From Chromobotia macracanthus (taxonomy: Eukaryota > Chordata > Actinopteri > Cypriniformes > Botiidae): 64,000 bases of DNA. The position numbers were made by a program, and so were the translations under genes. How positions within the stretch are numbered: the stretch's first letter is position 1; every line of letters starts with the position of its first letter. Under the pieces are notes generated by a model. The model ran no database searches and had not been told where the DNA came from. It saw only the letters and a list, made by a program, of their open reading frames with translations. This document shows, in pieces, positions 10,916-21,749 of the stretch. The stretch is taken from positions 1,490,501-1,554,500 of the forward strand of contig JAZGTH010000114.1 of the NCBI GenBank assembly GCA_036877525.1, read 5' to 3'.

Positions 10916-13840
10916 ATGGATCTAGCGGAACCTGATGCTCTCTGTTCTGCACTGGCCCAGCAGTGAGCCCTTCTGGGTCAGCACACTTCTCAGTTCGATG
11001 CAGCGTCCCGGGAGATCGAGCGCTTCTCCACCGGCATGGCGGAGCTCCAGATCACCACTGATGACCTGCAGCGACAGTCCGTGGCGGGCCAATCGATCGT
11101 TTCCCCCTCTTGCTCTCCAGGCGAACCGGAGCCGCATGTGAACAACCCTCCGCCTTACAAAGGCGATCCTCACTCCTGCTGGGCATTCCTGTCACAGTGT
11201 TCCTTAGTTTTTGCCCTCCAGCCTCACCGGTTTGCCACAGAGAATTGCAAGATCACCTACATCATCACGCTCCTCACCGACCGAGCGCGAGTGGGGGACA
11301 GCCATCTGGGACTCCAGAGCACCTTGCTGTGAGAACTTCTCAAAGTTTGAAACTGGTGCGGCTGTCACAGGGGGGCTGCTCTGCCACGGACTATACTATC
11401 GAGTTCCGTACCCTGGCGGCCTTCTGTGGCTGGAACGACGCTGCGCTGCATGTTTACTTCCTGGACGGGCTGGAGGACGACATCCAGGACGAAATCGCCA
11501 TCCGTGAGCCGCCCCAGGACCCCCATAACCTGGCAGTTCTCGTTGAGGGTCGCCTGTCCAGTTGTCATTGCTGGCGGCCAGCTCGTCCGTTCTGGGTGTT
11601 AGAGGGGCACCGAGCCCTTCCCGCTCCCGAGGCTCTTGCCCCTTCCTTCGACCCTGAGCCCATGCAGCTGGGGAGATTGAAGCTCTCCCCTCAGCAGAAA
11701 CAACATTGCTTGGCTCAAGGTTTGTGCTTCTACTGTGGCTGGTCGGGTCACTTCGCTGGGTCCTGTTCTGTTAAAAGACAAAGCCCATCAGTAGAGCGGA
11801 GAGTACTGATGGGCGGGGCAATCCGAACCTCTCCGTCCTCCTTATGTTTCATTGATGTCTGTGTTGTTTTTCAGGGCTCCTCTGTTCCGGTGCAGGCTCT
11901 ACTGGACTCTGGGGCAGAGGGCAACTTCATGGATGTCCGGTTCGCCGCCAGGTGGGGTACCCCTTCCATCCTCTCTCCCCGGCTGGTCTCTGGCAGACTG
12001 GCCCATTGCCACCATTACCCATTCCACCCCCCCGTGAGTCTGATCATCTCTGGCAACCACCATGAGGAGATTGTGCTGCTTCTCATTGATTCTCCCAACG
12101 CTCCTGTAATTCTCAGCCTCCCTTGGCTGCAGCAGCACAACCCTCACGTTGATTGGGTGAGACGATCCATTGTGGCTTGGAGTCCGTCCTGTATGGCATT
12201 ATGTCTGGGTGTTGCCTCTTCGCCCGTTTCTGTCTCTGTTTCCCTTGTTTTGCAGGTCAAGGCAGCAGATCTCACCGGGGTTCCGGCGGAGTATCGAGAT
12301 TTGCAGCTTGTCTTCAGCAAGTTCCGGGCTACGTCTCACCCACCTCACCGTCACTACGACTGTGCCATAGATCTCCTCCCAGGCACTTCTCCGCCCCGGG
12401 GTCAGCAGGCGCGGGGTTCTTATTCATCCAGAAGAAGGATGGCTCCCTGCGTCCCTGTATTGATTATCGGGGCTTGAACGACATCACAGTCAAGAATCGG
12501 TTCCCCCTACCGTTGATGTCGTCAACGCCTTCGAGCTTTTGCAGGGAGCCTGGGTCTTCATTAAATTAGACCTCCGCAACGCCTACCACCTTATTTGTAT
12601 CTGGGAGGGGGATGAGTGGAAGACAGCATTTAACACTCCCACAGGACACTTTCAGTATTGTGTCATGCCATTCGGGCTGACCAACGCCCCCGCTGTTTTC
12701 CAAGCCCTCATTAATGAGGTGTTGAGGGATATGGTAAATCAGTTTGTCTTCGTATATCTTGATGAAATATTTATTTTCTCTCCCTCTGTCCAGGCCCACA
12801 CTCAGCACATCCGGAGGGTTCTAGAACGTTTGCTGGCCAATCAACTCTACGTCAAGGCGGAGAAATGTGAGTTCCACGCTGAGTTGGTTGCGTTCCTTGG
12901 CCATATAATTTCAGCCCAGGGGGTCAGATCCGACCCCGCCAAGGTAAAGGCCATCGCAGACTGGCCCACTCCTGACTCCTGCAAGGCACTACAGTGATTC
13001 CTGGGGTTCACCAACTTTTATCGGCGGTTCATCCAGAATTTTAGTGCTGTAGCAGCCCCCCTCACGGCTCTCACCTCCACCAAGCGCCCGTTTGGTTGAA
13101 ATCTTGAAGCTCAGGAGGCCTTTGATGAACTTAAGTCCTGTTTTGTCTCAGCTCCTCTGTTTTCCAGATCCCGAGCAGCAGTTCATTGTGGAGGTTGACG
13201 CCTCTGATGTGGGAGTTGGTGCCATTCTGTCCCAAAGGTCCGCCAGTGATGAGAAGGTGCACCCTTGTGCCTTCTTCTCCCATCGGCTGAGCCCTGCAGA
13301 ACACAGTTATGACATCGGTAACAGGGAGCTCTTGGCAGTCAAGTTGGCTTTAGAAGAGTGGCGTCATTGGTTGGAAGGAGCAGTGTAGCCCTTCTTGATC
13401 TGGACGGACCACAAGAACCTGGAATACATCCATTCAGCCAAGAGGTTGAGCTCACGCCAGGCCCGCTGGGCGCTCTTCTTTGGGCATTTCAACTTCGTCT
13501 TCTCCTACCGGCCTGACATCGCAGAATCCGAGTTCCTGGTGCCACCAGCTCTCTTGGGTGGAGTACGCCCACAATTCCCTTCCGGTCGCATCCACTGGTA
13601 TGTCTCATTTTGACTCTTCCATTGGTTATGTTCTTCCTCTGTTTCCCGCTCAGAAACCTGAGGCTGTGGTACCGTCTGCCCTAGCCTTCGTCAGGCGCTG
13701 TAGACGCACCTGGTCTTGGCCCGGACCTCCAGACGCACCAAAGCAGTCGTCGCCGCACCCCTCAACCTGTGTACATCTGCGGTCAACACGTATGGCTGTC
13801 CACCAAAGACCTGCCTCTTCATGTGCCTTCTCGCAAGCTG
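10916..13840 (+). pseudogene. gypsy-2 gag-pol, broken
   Basis: The gag start at 10916 meets a stop within about 17 codons. A 455-codon open stretch from 11110 to 12477 then carries the CCHC knuckle CFYCGWSGHFAGSC and the protease motif LLDSGAEGNF. A deletion removes the linker to reverse transcriptase, which resumes with FIQKKDGSLRPCID (about 12430) and MPFGLTNAPAVFQ. The catalytic box is YLDE at 12755-12766 instead of YLDD. RNase H follows at about 13180-13600 with VEVDASDVGVGAILSQ. The sequence then jumps to the integrase end (WVEYAHNSLP) and stops short of the expected C-terminus. No active enzyme can be made. Confidence 0.9.
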
Positions 13841-13843
13841 GAC

Positions 13844-14465
13844 TGTCAGGACCGCGGTGTGATCAGCCCAGTCTGTGTTGTTGTTTTTCTGTCGGAGCGT
13901 GTGGCATTGTTTGGCACCGCGTCTCCCCCCGCTCTCCTTGTTTCCTCGTTCCCTTGTTTCCGTTTTCCCTCGTTATTCCCCACACCTGTTTCCTGTTGAT
14001 TTCTTCCCCTTTATATTCCCCTTTCGTTTTGTGTCCTTTGTCAGATCCACCCGGTTTATACCGCTTGCTGACCTCTTGTCTTGTCGCTGTTTTTCCTGAG
14101 ACCCAAGCCATGTGTTTTTGTTGTCTCCCTCTGTTTTGCCCCAACCTCTTTTTCAGATTCGCTTCCCAGTTGGTCTCATCATCTCTCTCTCTCCCTTCCT
14201 GGACTCTGCAGTGCCGCTCCTGCTCTCCCCGCCCGACCGCCCGCTTCTCCGCCCACTTCATCGCCTGCTTCATCGCCCGTCCGCCGACCAGCCGCCCTCA
14301 TGCTCCGCCCGTCACCCTCCTGGTTCCCGCTGCCCTACTCTCTCCCTCCCCACTTGCGCCGGAGCCACCCTGCATCTGTTTCTGTTTACTTACCATCTGT
14401 ATTGAACTCTCTCTGTCTGAATAAAGACTGTTAACTGCTACTGGATCTCTGTTGTGTTCCTTACA
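13844..14465 (+). repeat. gypsy-2 3' LTR
   Basis: Starts TGTCAGGACCG and ends GTTCCTTACA. It matches the 5' LTR along its length but carries about 106 extra bases (roughly 14098-14203) between the tttttcctg and gactctgcagtgcc blocks. The TATA-like and AATAAA signals are at matching places. The base before the final ACA differs from the 5' copy. Confidence 0.92.
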
Positions 14466-14470
14466 AATCT
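14466..14470. repeat. Target-site duplication of gypsy-2, right copy
   Basis: AATCT, identical to 10379-10383. Confidence 0.9.
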
Positions 14471-14835
14471 TAAATTTAACAAGTCTTTGGTTTTTCCACC
14501 ACTGTTTCCATCTCTGTGTTACCTACCTGGCCTTCTAGAGTGATGCAGCATTCTTCATCCAAAACAGCAGTGATCGGTCTCATTGGGACTGGCCTTGACC
14601 TTTTGACCACAGGGACTTAATTAAAATGTTCTTATGTTTAAGTCCATTTATCTTGGCCCACTGGGGAATGTGGTGGACAGCATGCTTTCCTAGGTTGGCC
14701 AAGGGACCATATTAGGAGTGAAAACAAATTAATGACCAGTTAATAACATGTTTATCTTTGAGTTGTTGATCGTTGTTATCTTTGGTGACTAGTTGTTACA
14801 TTAAAAATATCAACCTTTGATGCCATTACTGAATG
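14471..14835 (+). repeat. Homologous non-coding segment, copy A
   Basis: Alignable by eye in the same orientation with 15808-16165. Shared strings include ccttttgaccacaggga, actggggaatgtggtggaca and gtgaaaacaaattaatgacc, ending at catt​aaaaatatcaac-type sequence. The gypsy-2 insertion lies directly upstream of this copy. No coding frame is conserved between the copies. Confidence 0.8.
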
Positions 14836-15807
14836 CTCTTTGACCTTGTGTACACATGATGCCCTATTATTTAGTTATCAGCATTTTGAAGTACAATATT
14901 GTAGTGATTATAATATCAACAATATTGTATAATTATTATATATATGGATAATTATTAGTCTTGTCTTATTATTAGTAGAACAGTGTTTTTGTTCCATTAT
15001 TTTACATTGATTTTCTTGTTAGAATGTTACCCCATTGTGTTTATAAAACCCTTATTTTCAAAAAAATAAGGAGCTTCCTTGTCCAGGTGTTTGTAATTTC
15101 TACACTAGAATGCTATGACACTTTCAGCTGGACATCCAGCATGTACAATCAAACCTGTTCAGTATGCTGCATGAATGCTCTTCAATGATCCCAAGTGCAT
15201 GTTACTCTTTACTTTTTCTCATGTAACTGCCATCCACTTTATGTACCAGTTAATGTATGTATCATGTATTTGGGCTATGTATCATGTATGTATTATGCTC
15301 TTTTTACCCTTCTGACAATTTTAAACCTGGTACATAGTGCTATTATAGGCAATTTTTTCTGGTCTACCACATCTGCTGCAGAACCAATTAGGCTATCTTC
15401 ACTTAAAGTGTACATCCTTGACTTGTTTCTTTTTCTTTTTTCATCTTAATTTAGCATACGCCCCCTAACCTTTGAAATACTTTGCACTCTGATATGCAGA
15501 AGAACTTAGATTATAAGAGTATAGAGTAGATTATAAGTCTTGGGATGTCTAAAGAAATGGAAGTGTTTCTGATACTTCACATTGAAGTGCTCTTCAATGT
15601 GCAAATTTCTACATTGTGTTGTTTATACTATTAGAAGGGCCAATGTATACTTTCATCCAAAATAACTTACAGTGCATTTTAGGTAATCTATTTTTAGCAC
15701 ATACATTGCTTGGAATGCATAAACTGTGTTACATAAGAGGTTTCCTAAACTATTTACTTACCTGTCTTATATTTTGTTGATGTTTTAGTTTACTTTTTTA
15801 TAACCAC
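14836..15807. other. Intergenic DNA between the two homologous segments
   Basis: AT-rich, with no recognisable gene. The 84-codon frame at 15195-15449 is hydrophobic but carries no known motif. Confidence 0.5.
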
Positions 15808-16165
15808 TTTTAATTTGAAAATAAGTCTCTACATTTTCCACCACTTTGTAACCTGATTGGCCTTTCATTAGAATGATGCAATATTTTTTACCTAAAGCAT
15901 CATCAGCATCATTAGGACTGTTGTTGACCTTTTGACCACAGGGAGTTACAGTAATTAAAGTGTTTTCATGTTTAATTAAACCTGAAAGTCTGTTTATCTT
16001 TGTTCACTGGGGAATGTGGTGGACAAGACACTTTCCTGGGCTGACCAGGGGACCACATTAACAGTGAAAACAAATTAATGACCTGTTTATAACATGTTTG
16101 TCTTTGTTCAGTTACATCATCGGGAGGTACATTAAAAATATCAACAGTTCGGACCATTATTACAT
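15808..16165 (+). repeat. Homologous non-coding segment, copy B
   Basis: Partner of 14471-14835, about 1.34 kb downstream in direct orientation. The alignment includes the accactttgaacctg-like left block, the ttttgaccacagggag block and the cactggggaatgtggtgg block. Divergence looks moderate, so the duplication is not very recent. Confidence 0.8.
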
Positions 16166-16589
16166 TGTGCTACGAACTGTAAACATTTCATATTTTAGAT
16201 ATTATTTTTATAATAGTTATATTAAGATAAATCATCAGTACATACTGTGAATAATAAAAAAAAATTCAGTGCTTTCCTTTCCCCTCGAAATTCTGTAAGA
16301 GCGATTTACTTAGTAGCCTCAGGTTAAAAAGTAACTTATCTCTCCAATCTTAGGTGCCACAACATTGTGGGTTCCTTTTTTAATTTCAATGTGTTTACAT
16401 CCTTTATTCTTGTTATTCAAGTTTATGTACTTGTTTTTTTTTGCTTCCTGTTTCCCCTTTTCTATTGTTTCTGTTTTTGTCAGTGATTTATGGTCTTGAT
16501 TATTGGTCTTGTCTTGTTTTTGGTAAATTTGTGTTGTCATGCTATAATTTCACATTGTTAGCTTATTTGCTCCTGGGCAAAAAGCTACT
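16166..16589. other. Intergenic DNA, no gene seen
   Basis: AT-rich sequence without recognisable motifs. The 73-codon frame on the - strand at 16319-16540 is lysine- and asparagine-rich low complexity. Confidence 0.5.
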
Positions 16590-17640
16590 TCTTGCCTGTT
16601 CTGGTACTCAGTTATGTTAAGCACAGGCCAGAGGGCAAAAGTTCAAAAAGGTTCTTGTCAGGGTGTGTGTAGTCTGTAATGATATTTCCGGGCCTCTTCC
16701 TTGCCCTGGAAGAGTAGAAGTCCTGAAGGGTGGTCAAAGAGGCACCAAATGTCCATTTTGGCAGCAGAGCTAAACTGACCATTATTGAAGTGCATAGAAC
16801 AGACTCTGAAATGACTGCTGTAAATGACTGCTGTGTAGAACTGGGTCAGCAGCTCCATCCTAATGAAAAACACACCTGAACAAGCTAAACAGTATTATTA
16901 GAAGACTTCAGGTAGGTGAGTTTGATCAAGGTTGGAGCTAAACTCTGCAGGACATAGGCCCACCACGAACAAGGTTCCCCATCCCTTGCATAGAGGATAA
17001 AGAGCCCATATCCCCGAGGAGCATGATTGTTTATTGTGCAGGTGTTGCATGTGAATTTTTCCAGGATGTCTATCTGGCTGTCAGAAGTTGTTTTTTTCAT
17101 TGACAAATGGAGGTGGGTACAGAGAGTTCTGTTAGGTTGGGAAGAAGGTGGTCCAAGGTGATGGTATTAAAGGTCATACTGTCTAGTTGTAAGTTTACAA
17201 ACAATATCCTTACATAGGTGCTGGCCTGTTGAGGTGTTGCAGGGTGTAGCTTGCTTGAACAAACTGAAGGGGATACAGAAAGGGTCCCGTGATGCCCTTT
17301 ATGTGGGGTAATACCATTTTCTCAAATCACTTCTTGACTTCAGATGTCACGACAAAAGGTGAGTCATTGTCTGGGCCTGGTGCTTTTCTGATCTTCTGTT
17401 TCCAGAAAAGCTGATGCATATCCTCTTCACAGTTCCTTAAGTATCAAGAGAGGGAAAACAATAACAGAAGTCATTTAGATCATCAGCCAGTTGTTGTCTG
17501 CCAACAACTGGGAGGATATCTTGTAGTTGGTGATGTCTGTCAGTCCTTTCCACATTGATGCAGGTCATTGGCTGAAAACTGGTTATTCAGCTTCTCAAAG
17601 AGATCTCACCAATGTCACAAATTTAAGATGGGCTCAGACT
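16590..17640 (-). pseudogene. L2/CR1-clade LINE reverse transcriptase remnant (antisense)
   Basis: On the - strand, broken frames contain blocks of the fish jockey-superfamily LINE: a linker block with a WKGLTDITNYK-type string near 17520-17560, KIRKAPGPD near 17390, ITGPFLYPLQF near 17270, and C-terminal blocks ELLTQFYTAVI and ARKYHYRL near 16690-16860. Stops and frameshifts are frequent. The catalytic FADD box could not be found, and the piece between the RT core and the C-terminal blocks is replaced by a MITE. The better preserved relative at 33868-34510 shows the same linker block. Confidence 0.75.
16868..17000. mobile_element. hAT-type MITE inserted in the LINE
   Basis: Contains cacctgaacaagctaa near the left end and ttggagctaaactctgcagg near the right end, the two landmark strings of a very common cypriniform/otophysan non-autonomous hAT family. 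It interrupts the antisense LINE reading. Exact ends and an 8-bp duplication were not resolved. Confidence 0.65.
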
Positions 17641-18430
17641 ACAGGATTCTCGGGACGATTTTCCCCTCCCAAAAATCATAGAAATACTGGGTGGAAAAAA
17701 CCTTGATTGTGTCCGATGTTTGTTTCAGATTATCTGGTAATGTGAGGCGTTTACAGATCTAATTTTACACCTCCCAATCTGCTCTGAGAAACATTGGGGC
17801 TGCTTTGATCATTTAGATTTTAAATCAGGATGACTGCATCAGTACTTTAACTGCAGTCAATGTGAGATAGAGATTAATGACAAACCTTATGAAAGAGCAG
17901 CAAGCTAATCAGCGGAAATGAAAAAAATGGTTTGTTGTAACAACAACACAACTGCCTGTTTTACCTTTGCCTGAAAACATCACTACTTTTCTGTTAAAGA
18001 TAAAAGCAGAGGACAAATTGCCTCAGTTTTAAAAGCATATTGAGTGAATGTAGAATGTATGCACTAGCCAGCAAAATTAAATATGTTTCATTCCAAAAAG
18101 TATATCATATATTATTAGATATCCTATAGTGACTTTAAGTTCCCTTATTTCCCTTTGTTCAACAAAAGCACTGCCCAGTTACAAAATTGGTAAATACCAA
18201 AAATAACTACTTATTTATTTTCATGTATTTGTGTGTGTACATGGTTAATGTTAATGTATCAAGACTTGATTATTATGTAGCACACATTTTGGTGCTGTCA
18301 AACTCTATTTTTCATGCACCATTTTGCACTGACCAGCAAGTGTCCCTAGCGTGCATTCAAAGCCTCCAAAAAAATAAACAACTTTTCAAAACACATCTGG
18401 CCGGACAGTTTCAAAGTTTCATCTAAGCTT
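17641..18430. other. Intergenic DNA, no gene seen
   Basis: No motif was recognised on either strand. Confidence 0.5.
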
Positions 18431-18760
18431 TATCTCACCACCACCACCGCTAACCACCTCTTTACCCATTCCTGTTTGTTACCCTCTATTTAAAGTATTG
18501 CCAGTTACAAACCTTTACTAAGCAGCTTCAGTTACTGCCTTATATAATTGTGTATGACCTCTCTGCCTACTTTGGATTTACAGATTTCTGCCTTTCCTTG
18601 CTCACTAATTGGACTATTTATCTGTTATTGATTTGTGCCTGGACCACAATCTATATCATATGTTGGGATTTGTAGACTTTGTAAAGCGTTCTTGTAAATA
18701 AACTCTGCAATATGGATTTTACACCTGCTCCAAGTATGGACTCTTTACAGCATGAAGGTG
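18431..18760 (+). mobile_element. Possible solo LTR
   Basis: The layout is LTR-like: a TATA-like ctatttaaag near 18488, pyrimidine-rich sequence, a polyadenylation signal AATAAA near 18697 followed by CTCTGCAATATGGATTTTACA. No terminal TG...CA pair or target duplication could be fixed, so the call is tentative. Confidence 0.35.
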
Positions 18761-20190
18761 AGTAAATGATGAGACAATTATCAGAAGCATAAACACAAGA
18801 TACTCAAAGTGTATCTCACTCAGACATTTTACCAGAACAGGTTAAGGACTAATCATATGCAAATAATTCTTTTTTTTGTAAAAAACAGGATTTAAAATTT
18901 TGTGGTCAAGATTTAATCATGGGCCTCCTTGTGAGAGACCTAAAACATTCTAAGGTCAGGGACATTGACTGTCTGCAAAGGAACTAAACCCACACACTCC
19001 CAAGGCTGGTTGGATCCAGCCTTGGGCACAAAAGGGCATCTACTGACACAAATGGATATACCAGATTTCAGCGAGAACTCACCAGAAGAGACTGATGAAA
19101 ATGCCAAAGACTGGAGGAGATCTATAGACGGGAAGGTGCAGATGGGGTTGAAGAATCAGAGGTCTGTAGTCTTTTGCAAACCACATTCTGTCTACAGCAT
19201 TATCATATAAATGCAATTACAGTTTCTGACATTGTGGATATTACAAGGGAGAGGATGCTGAAAAGGAACTCCATGTTATCCACCTGCTTATGGCTCACTT
19301 CAAAGAGACCACAGAGGGATTTATTCATCTTGTGAATGTTAGCTTGTTTCCATTATTTTTAACTGCATTAGATTGTTGCCAAATTATGTGCCTCATTATG
19401 CTTTTTCAAATATCACCTTTTTTGCTGTGGGTAATGTGGCTGTCTGTGAATGTAAACTGTTACCAAAATCTGAAAGTGCACAATAAATAAAGTTGTTGTC
19501 TCCCAAAAGGAAGAATTGACTCCACATTTTTTGGCATAATGGGGCACTTTAAAAATACTCTGCAGTTGCTTTTCACAGTGGCTGATGCTGAGAGGACTTG
19601 TTTAATATCGCTCTGTATGCATTCAGTGAATTGAATTGACATGCTGTATACTGCATAATATAGCTTAAGTTATTTTCCGTATTTCAGCAAAGTATGTGAT
19701 TGTTGATCACTGTAGTCTTGGGGGCCATGTCATGTGTGAGGGTGTCCAAACCACCCTCTGTGCTGGAGCTTACTGCCCTCTTAACAGTGTGTTACATCTC
19801 TAACCTACCTGACTTTAACCTACCTGAATTGATTGTCTCAGACAAAACAAGGAGAGACATTCAGAAGAAGTCATAGTCAATTCTCATGTCTCCACACAAA
19901 AAACTTGACTGTGTATAATTTATTGGAATTTTAATTTTATTGTCACAAGAGGTTTGCTGTCCTCCCTGACTCCTTTTTATGTTTGTTTATTTCTTTATTT
20001 GATCTCACTTGAGCTCACTTCACTACTTTTTCATACTTCATGACTTCTTCTACTGTGTGTTTGACAGCAATATATCTTGAATAATTTTTTTCCATTATCT
20101 CCTGCCATGCATTTGTTTTGTGTACATGAGTGATTGATGGGTTATATTGGCTTTGAAATTTGTTTTCAGCATTCTTCTAAAAGAATGGCT
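18761..20190. other. Intergenic DNA, no recognised gene
   Basis: Frames at 18965-19210 and 19290-19490 are open but show no known domain. The former may be a fragment of an old transposon. Confidence 0.45.
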
Positions 20191-20449
20191 TTTTTAGATG
20201 GTGTGTGTCTGATGAAAACTTTACCCAGTATTTTACAAGGTTCTCACAAACAAAATCTTTTTGCAGGAGATCTATTGAGCGATCTGCATCTAGAATTGTG
20301 TCCAAGAAAAAAATATTGGAATTTCCACTGCAGAAAAGTTTTCAAGCCCCCAGCATAAGCTTGTTGATGAATTTGATTTGCTTGCAGGTCACTGTCGGCT
20401 TTAGAAAGCGAGTTTTGGTAGATATTTTTCGAGATTTTTTCATTATTAT

Positions 20450-20840
20450 AATGACCTAAAGGGTCATTATTAACTGCACAGAATTTCGATGTTAGAGTCC
20501 AGAGGCAATTACCCTCCAGAGTGAAACATTCTCAACCTACAATAGCTACACGACCTTCAAAGCTTTAATTAGAGTTGCACCTTGCGGTGCAATCACATTT
20601 GTATCAAGGTGACAAGGAGAGTCAGGAGGCAGTCAGGAATCTTGGAACTGGAGCCAGGTGATGAGGTTATGACTGACAAGGGCTTCCTCCAGTTCAGCCA
20701 AGAGGAAACTCAGAGAACACAAACCATAGCCAGACTCTGTATTCTGATTAAACGTGTAATAAGGCTGGTAAAAGAGTACCACATTTGGGATTCCCCAGTT
20801 CCCCTCATCCTAGATGTCACAGTAAATCAAATATAGTCCT
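20450..20840 (+). pseudogene. Harbinger/ISL2EU-type transposase (DDE_Tnp_4) remnant
   Basis: Broken frames follow the order of the Harbinger-superfamily DDE nuclease: INCTEF at 20469-20486, where the family has I-D-C-T-E so the first catalytic Asp reads Asn; a TLQSET-like block; a TFKAL block; GAITFVS; then LEPGDEVMTDKGF at about 20645-20690 with the second catalytic Asp; and EETQRTQTIARL...VIRLVKEYHI at about 20700-20790. Frame changes between blocks make it inactive. A possible upstream piece (SDENFTQYF, about 20205) is uncertain. Terminal repeats were not found. Confidence 0.75.
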
Positions 20841-21364
20841 GCTGGTGCATGATCGCAAAGCGAGATGTTAACAGTAGGATCCAATACAGGGTAGAATAAA
20901 CTTTCTGCCAGCCTGCTTTATTTCATTATATTTAAGCAAAATCAGGTGTCCTGTGCCTCCTGTCCTCACCACCAAGTAACATCATTCTCCTCCTGTTATT
21001 GTCATTACCTATAATTCTGATCTCCTCAGCAGCTAGTAACAACAACATCATCCTTATTATCTGTACCAGTGCAAATATTTTGCTATAAAAATGTTTTCTG
21101 CAAATACTATTTTAATCACTTTACAATAAATGTTATCCTTTGACTTTTATCTTTCTGATTTTGCACAAGAAACTCACAAATGTCTGCTTTAAAAAACACA
21201 AATTTTTCCATGATTTTGCATTAGAGTTTGTTTAGAAAATTCCTTAACTATGTTTAATATTCCTTAACATAGTAAGTTTAACTAAGTTTTAAACTAAGTT
21301 TAACAAGGTTTAACAAAGTTATAAGGGGTTTGAGGGGGTTCTTTAGGAAAATCAGCCACAACAG
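20841..21364. other. Intergenic DNA upstream of OR-B
   Basis: No gene seen. Around 21240-21330 there are short aagttt/taac repeats. Confidence 0.5.
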
Positions 21365-21450
21365 ACATATCTCTTGAGACTTGTTAAATGCTATAAAATA
21401 TGAGCAGGAACTGCTCACTGCCCACAATTCCTTTGTACTATATTGTAAGT
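21365..21450 (+). promoter_or_regulatory. OR-B putative promoter and leader exon
   Basis: Contains cttgagacttgtt, then a TATA-like ctataaaata at 21391-21400, then a leader ending near ttgtaagtat at about 21443-21452, a good splice-donor match. The same order and similar strings occur before OR-C and OR-E. The conserved position suggests core promoter plus a short non-coding exon; this is inferred from paralog comparison. Confidence 0.6.
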
Positions 21451-21597
21451 ATATTTCAGGACAATACAATGCTTTAAGGTTCATTACAGGCATTTCACTG
21501 GTGCAATTCATGTTTTTAGGGCACTAAACATTTATCAGATGTTGTTTATTGTTATATTGCATGTGTTGATTAGTCACACAGTAACTCTCAAGGCCAC

Positions 21598-21599
<2 letters not shown>

Positions 21600-21631
<32 letters not shown>
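21600..21631. repeat. (AT)n microsatellite in the OR-B 5' intron
   Basis: About 15 uninterrupted AT units, lying between the proposed leader exon and the acceptor at 21723-21724. Confidence 0.93.
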
Positions 21632-21632
<1 letters not shown>

Positions 21633-21749
21633 CATGCTGTAGCTTAAAGGATGGAGTAAAGCTGGAAAAGGAAAAAAAAATGTTAATTTTAAATATGTGT
21701 AACATCATTTGCTCTCTTCCTTAGATAAATGAAGACCTACATTGCAAAA

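Larger units (their letters stand above)
10384..14465 (+). mobile_element. gypsy-2: Ty3/gypsy LTR retrotransposon, internally deleted
   Basis: Complete insertion flanked by AATCT duplications. The 5' LTR spans 10384-10899, the 3' LTR 13844-14465, and the internal region is only about 2.9 kb. Order is LTR, gag with zinc knuckle, protease, reverse transcriptase, RNase H, a short integrase C-terminal scrap, LTR. Most of integrase and the end of pol are deleted, and several frameshifts and stops break the polyprotein. GC content is visibly higher than in the flanking AT-rich DNA. It can only have arrived or moved with enzymes from a complete relative, or decayed after insertion. Confidence 0.93.

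Noticed and set aside
10383..10917. Several overlapping long open frames on both strands, some over 120 codons, rich in Pro, Ser and Leu
   Set aside because: They lie inside the gypsy-2 5' LTR and recur in the 3' LTR (13844-14465). The C/T-rich composition keeps frames open; no conserved domain is present.
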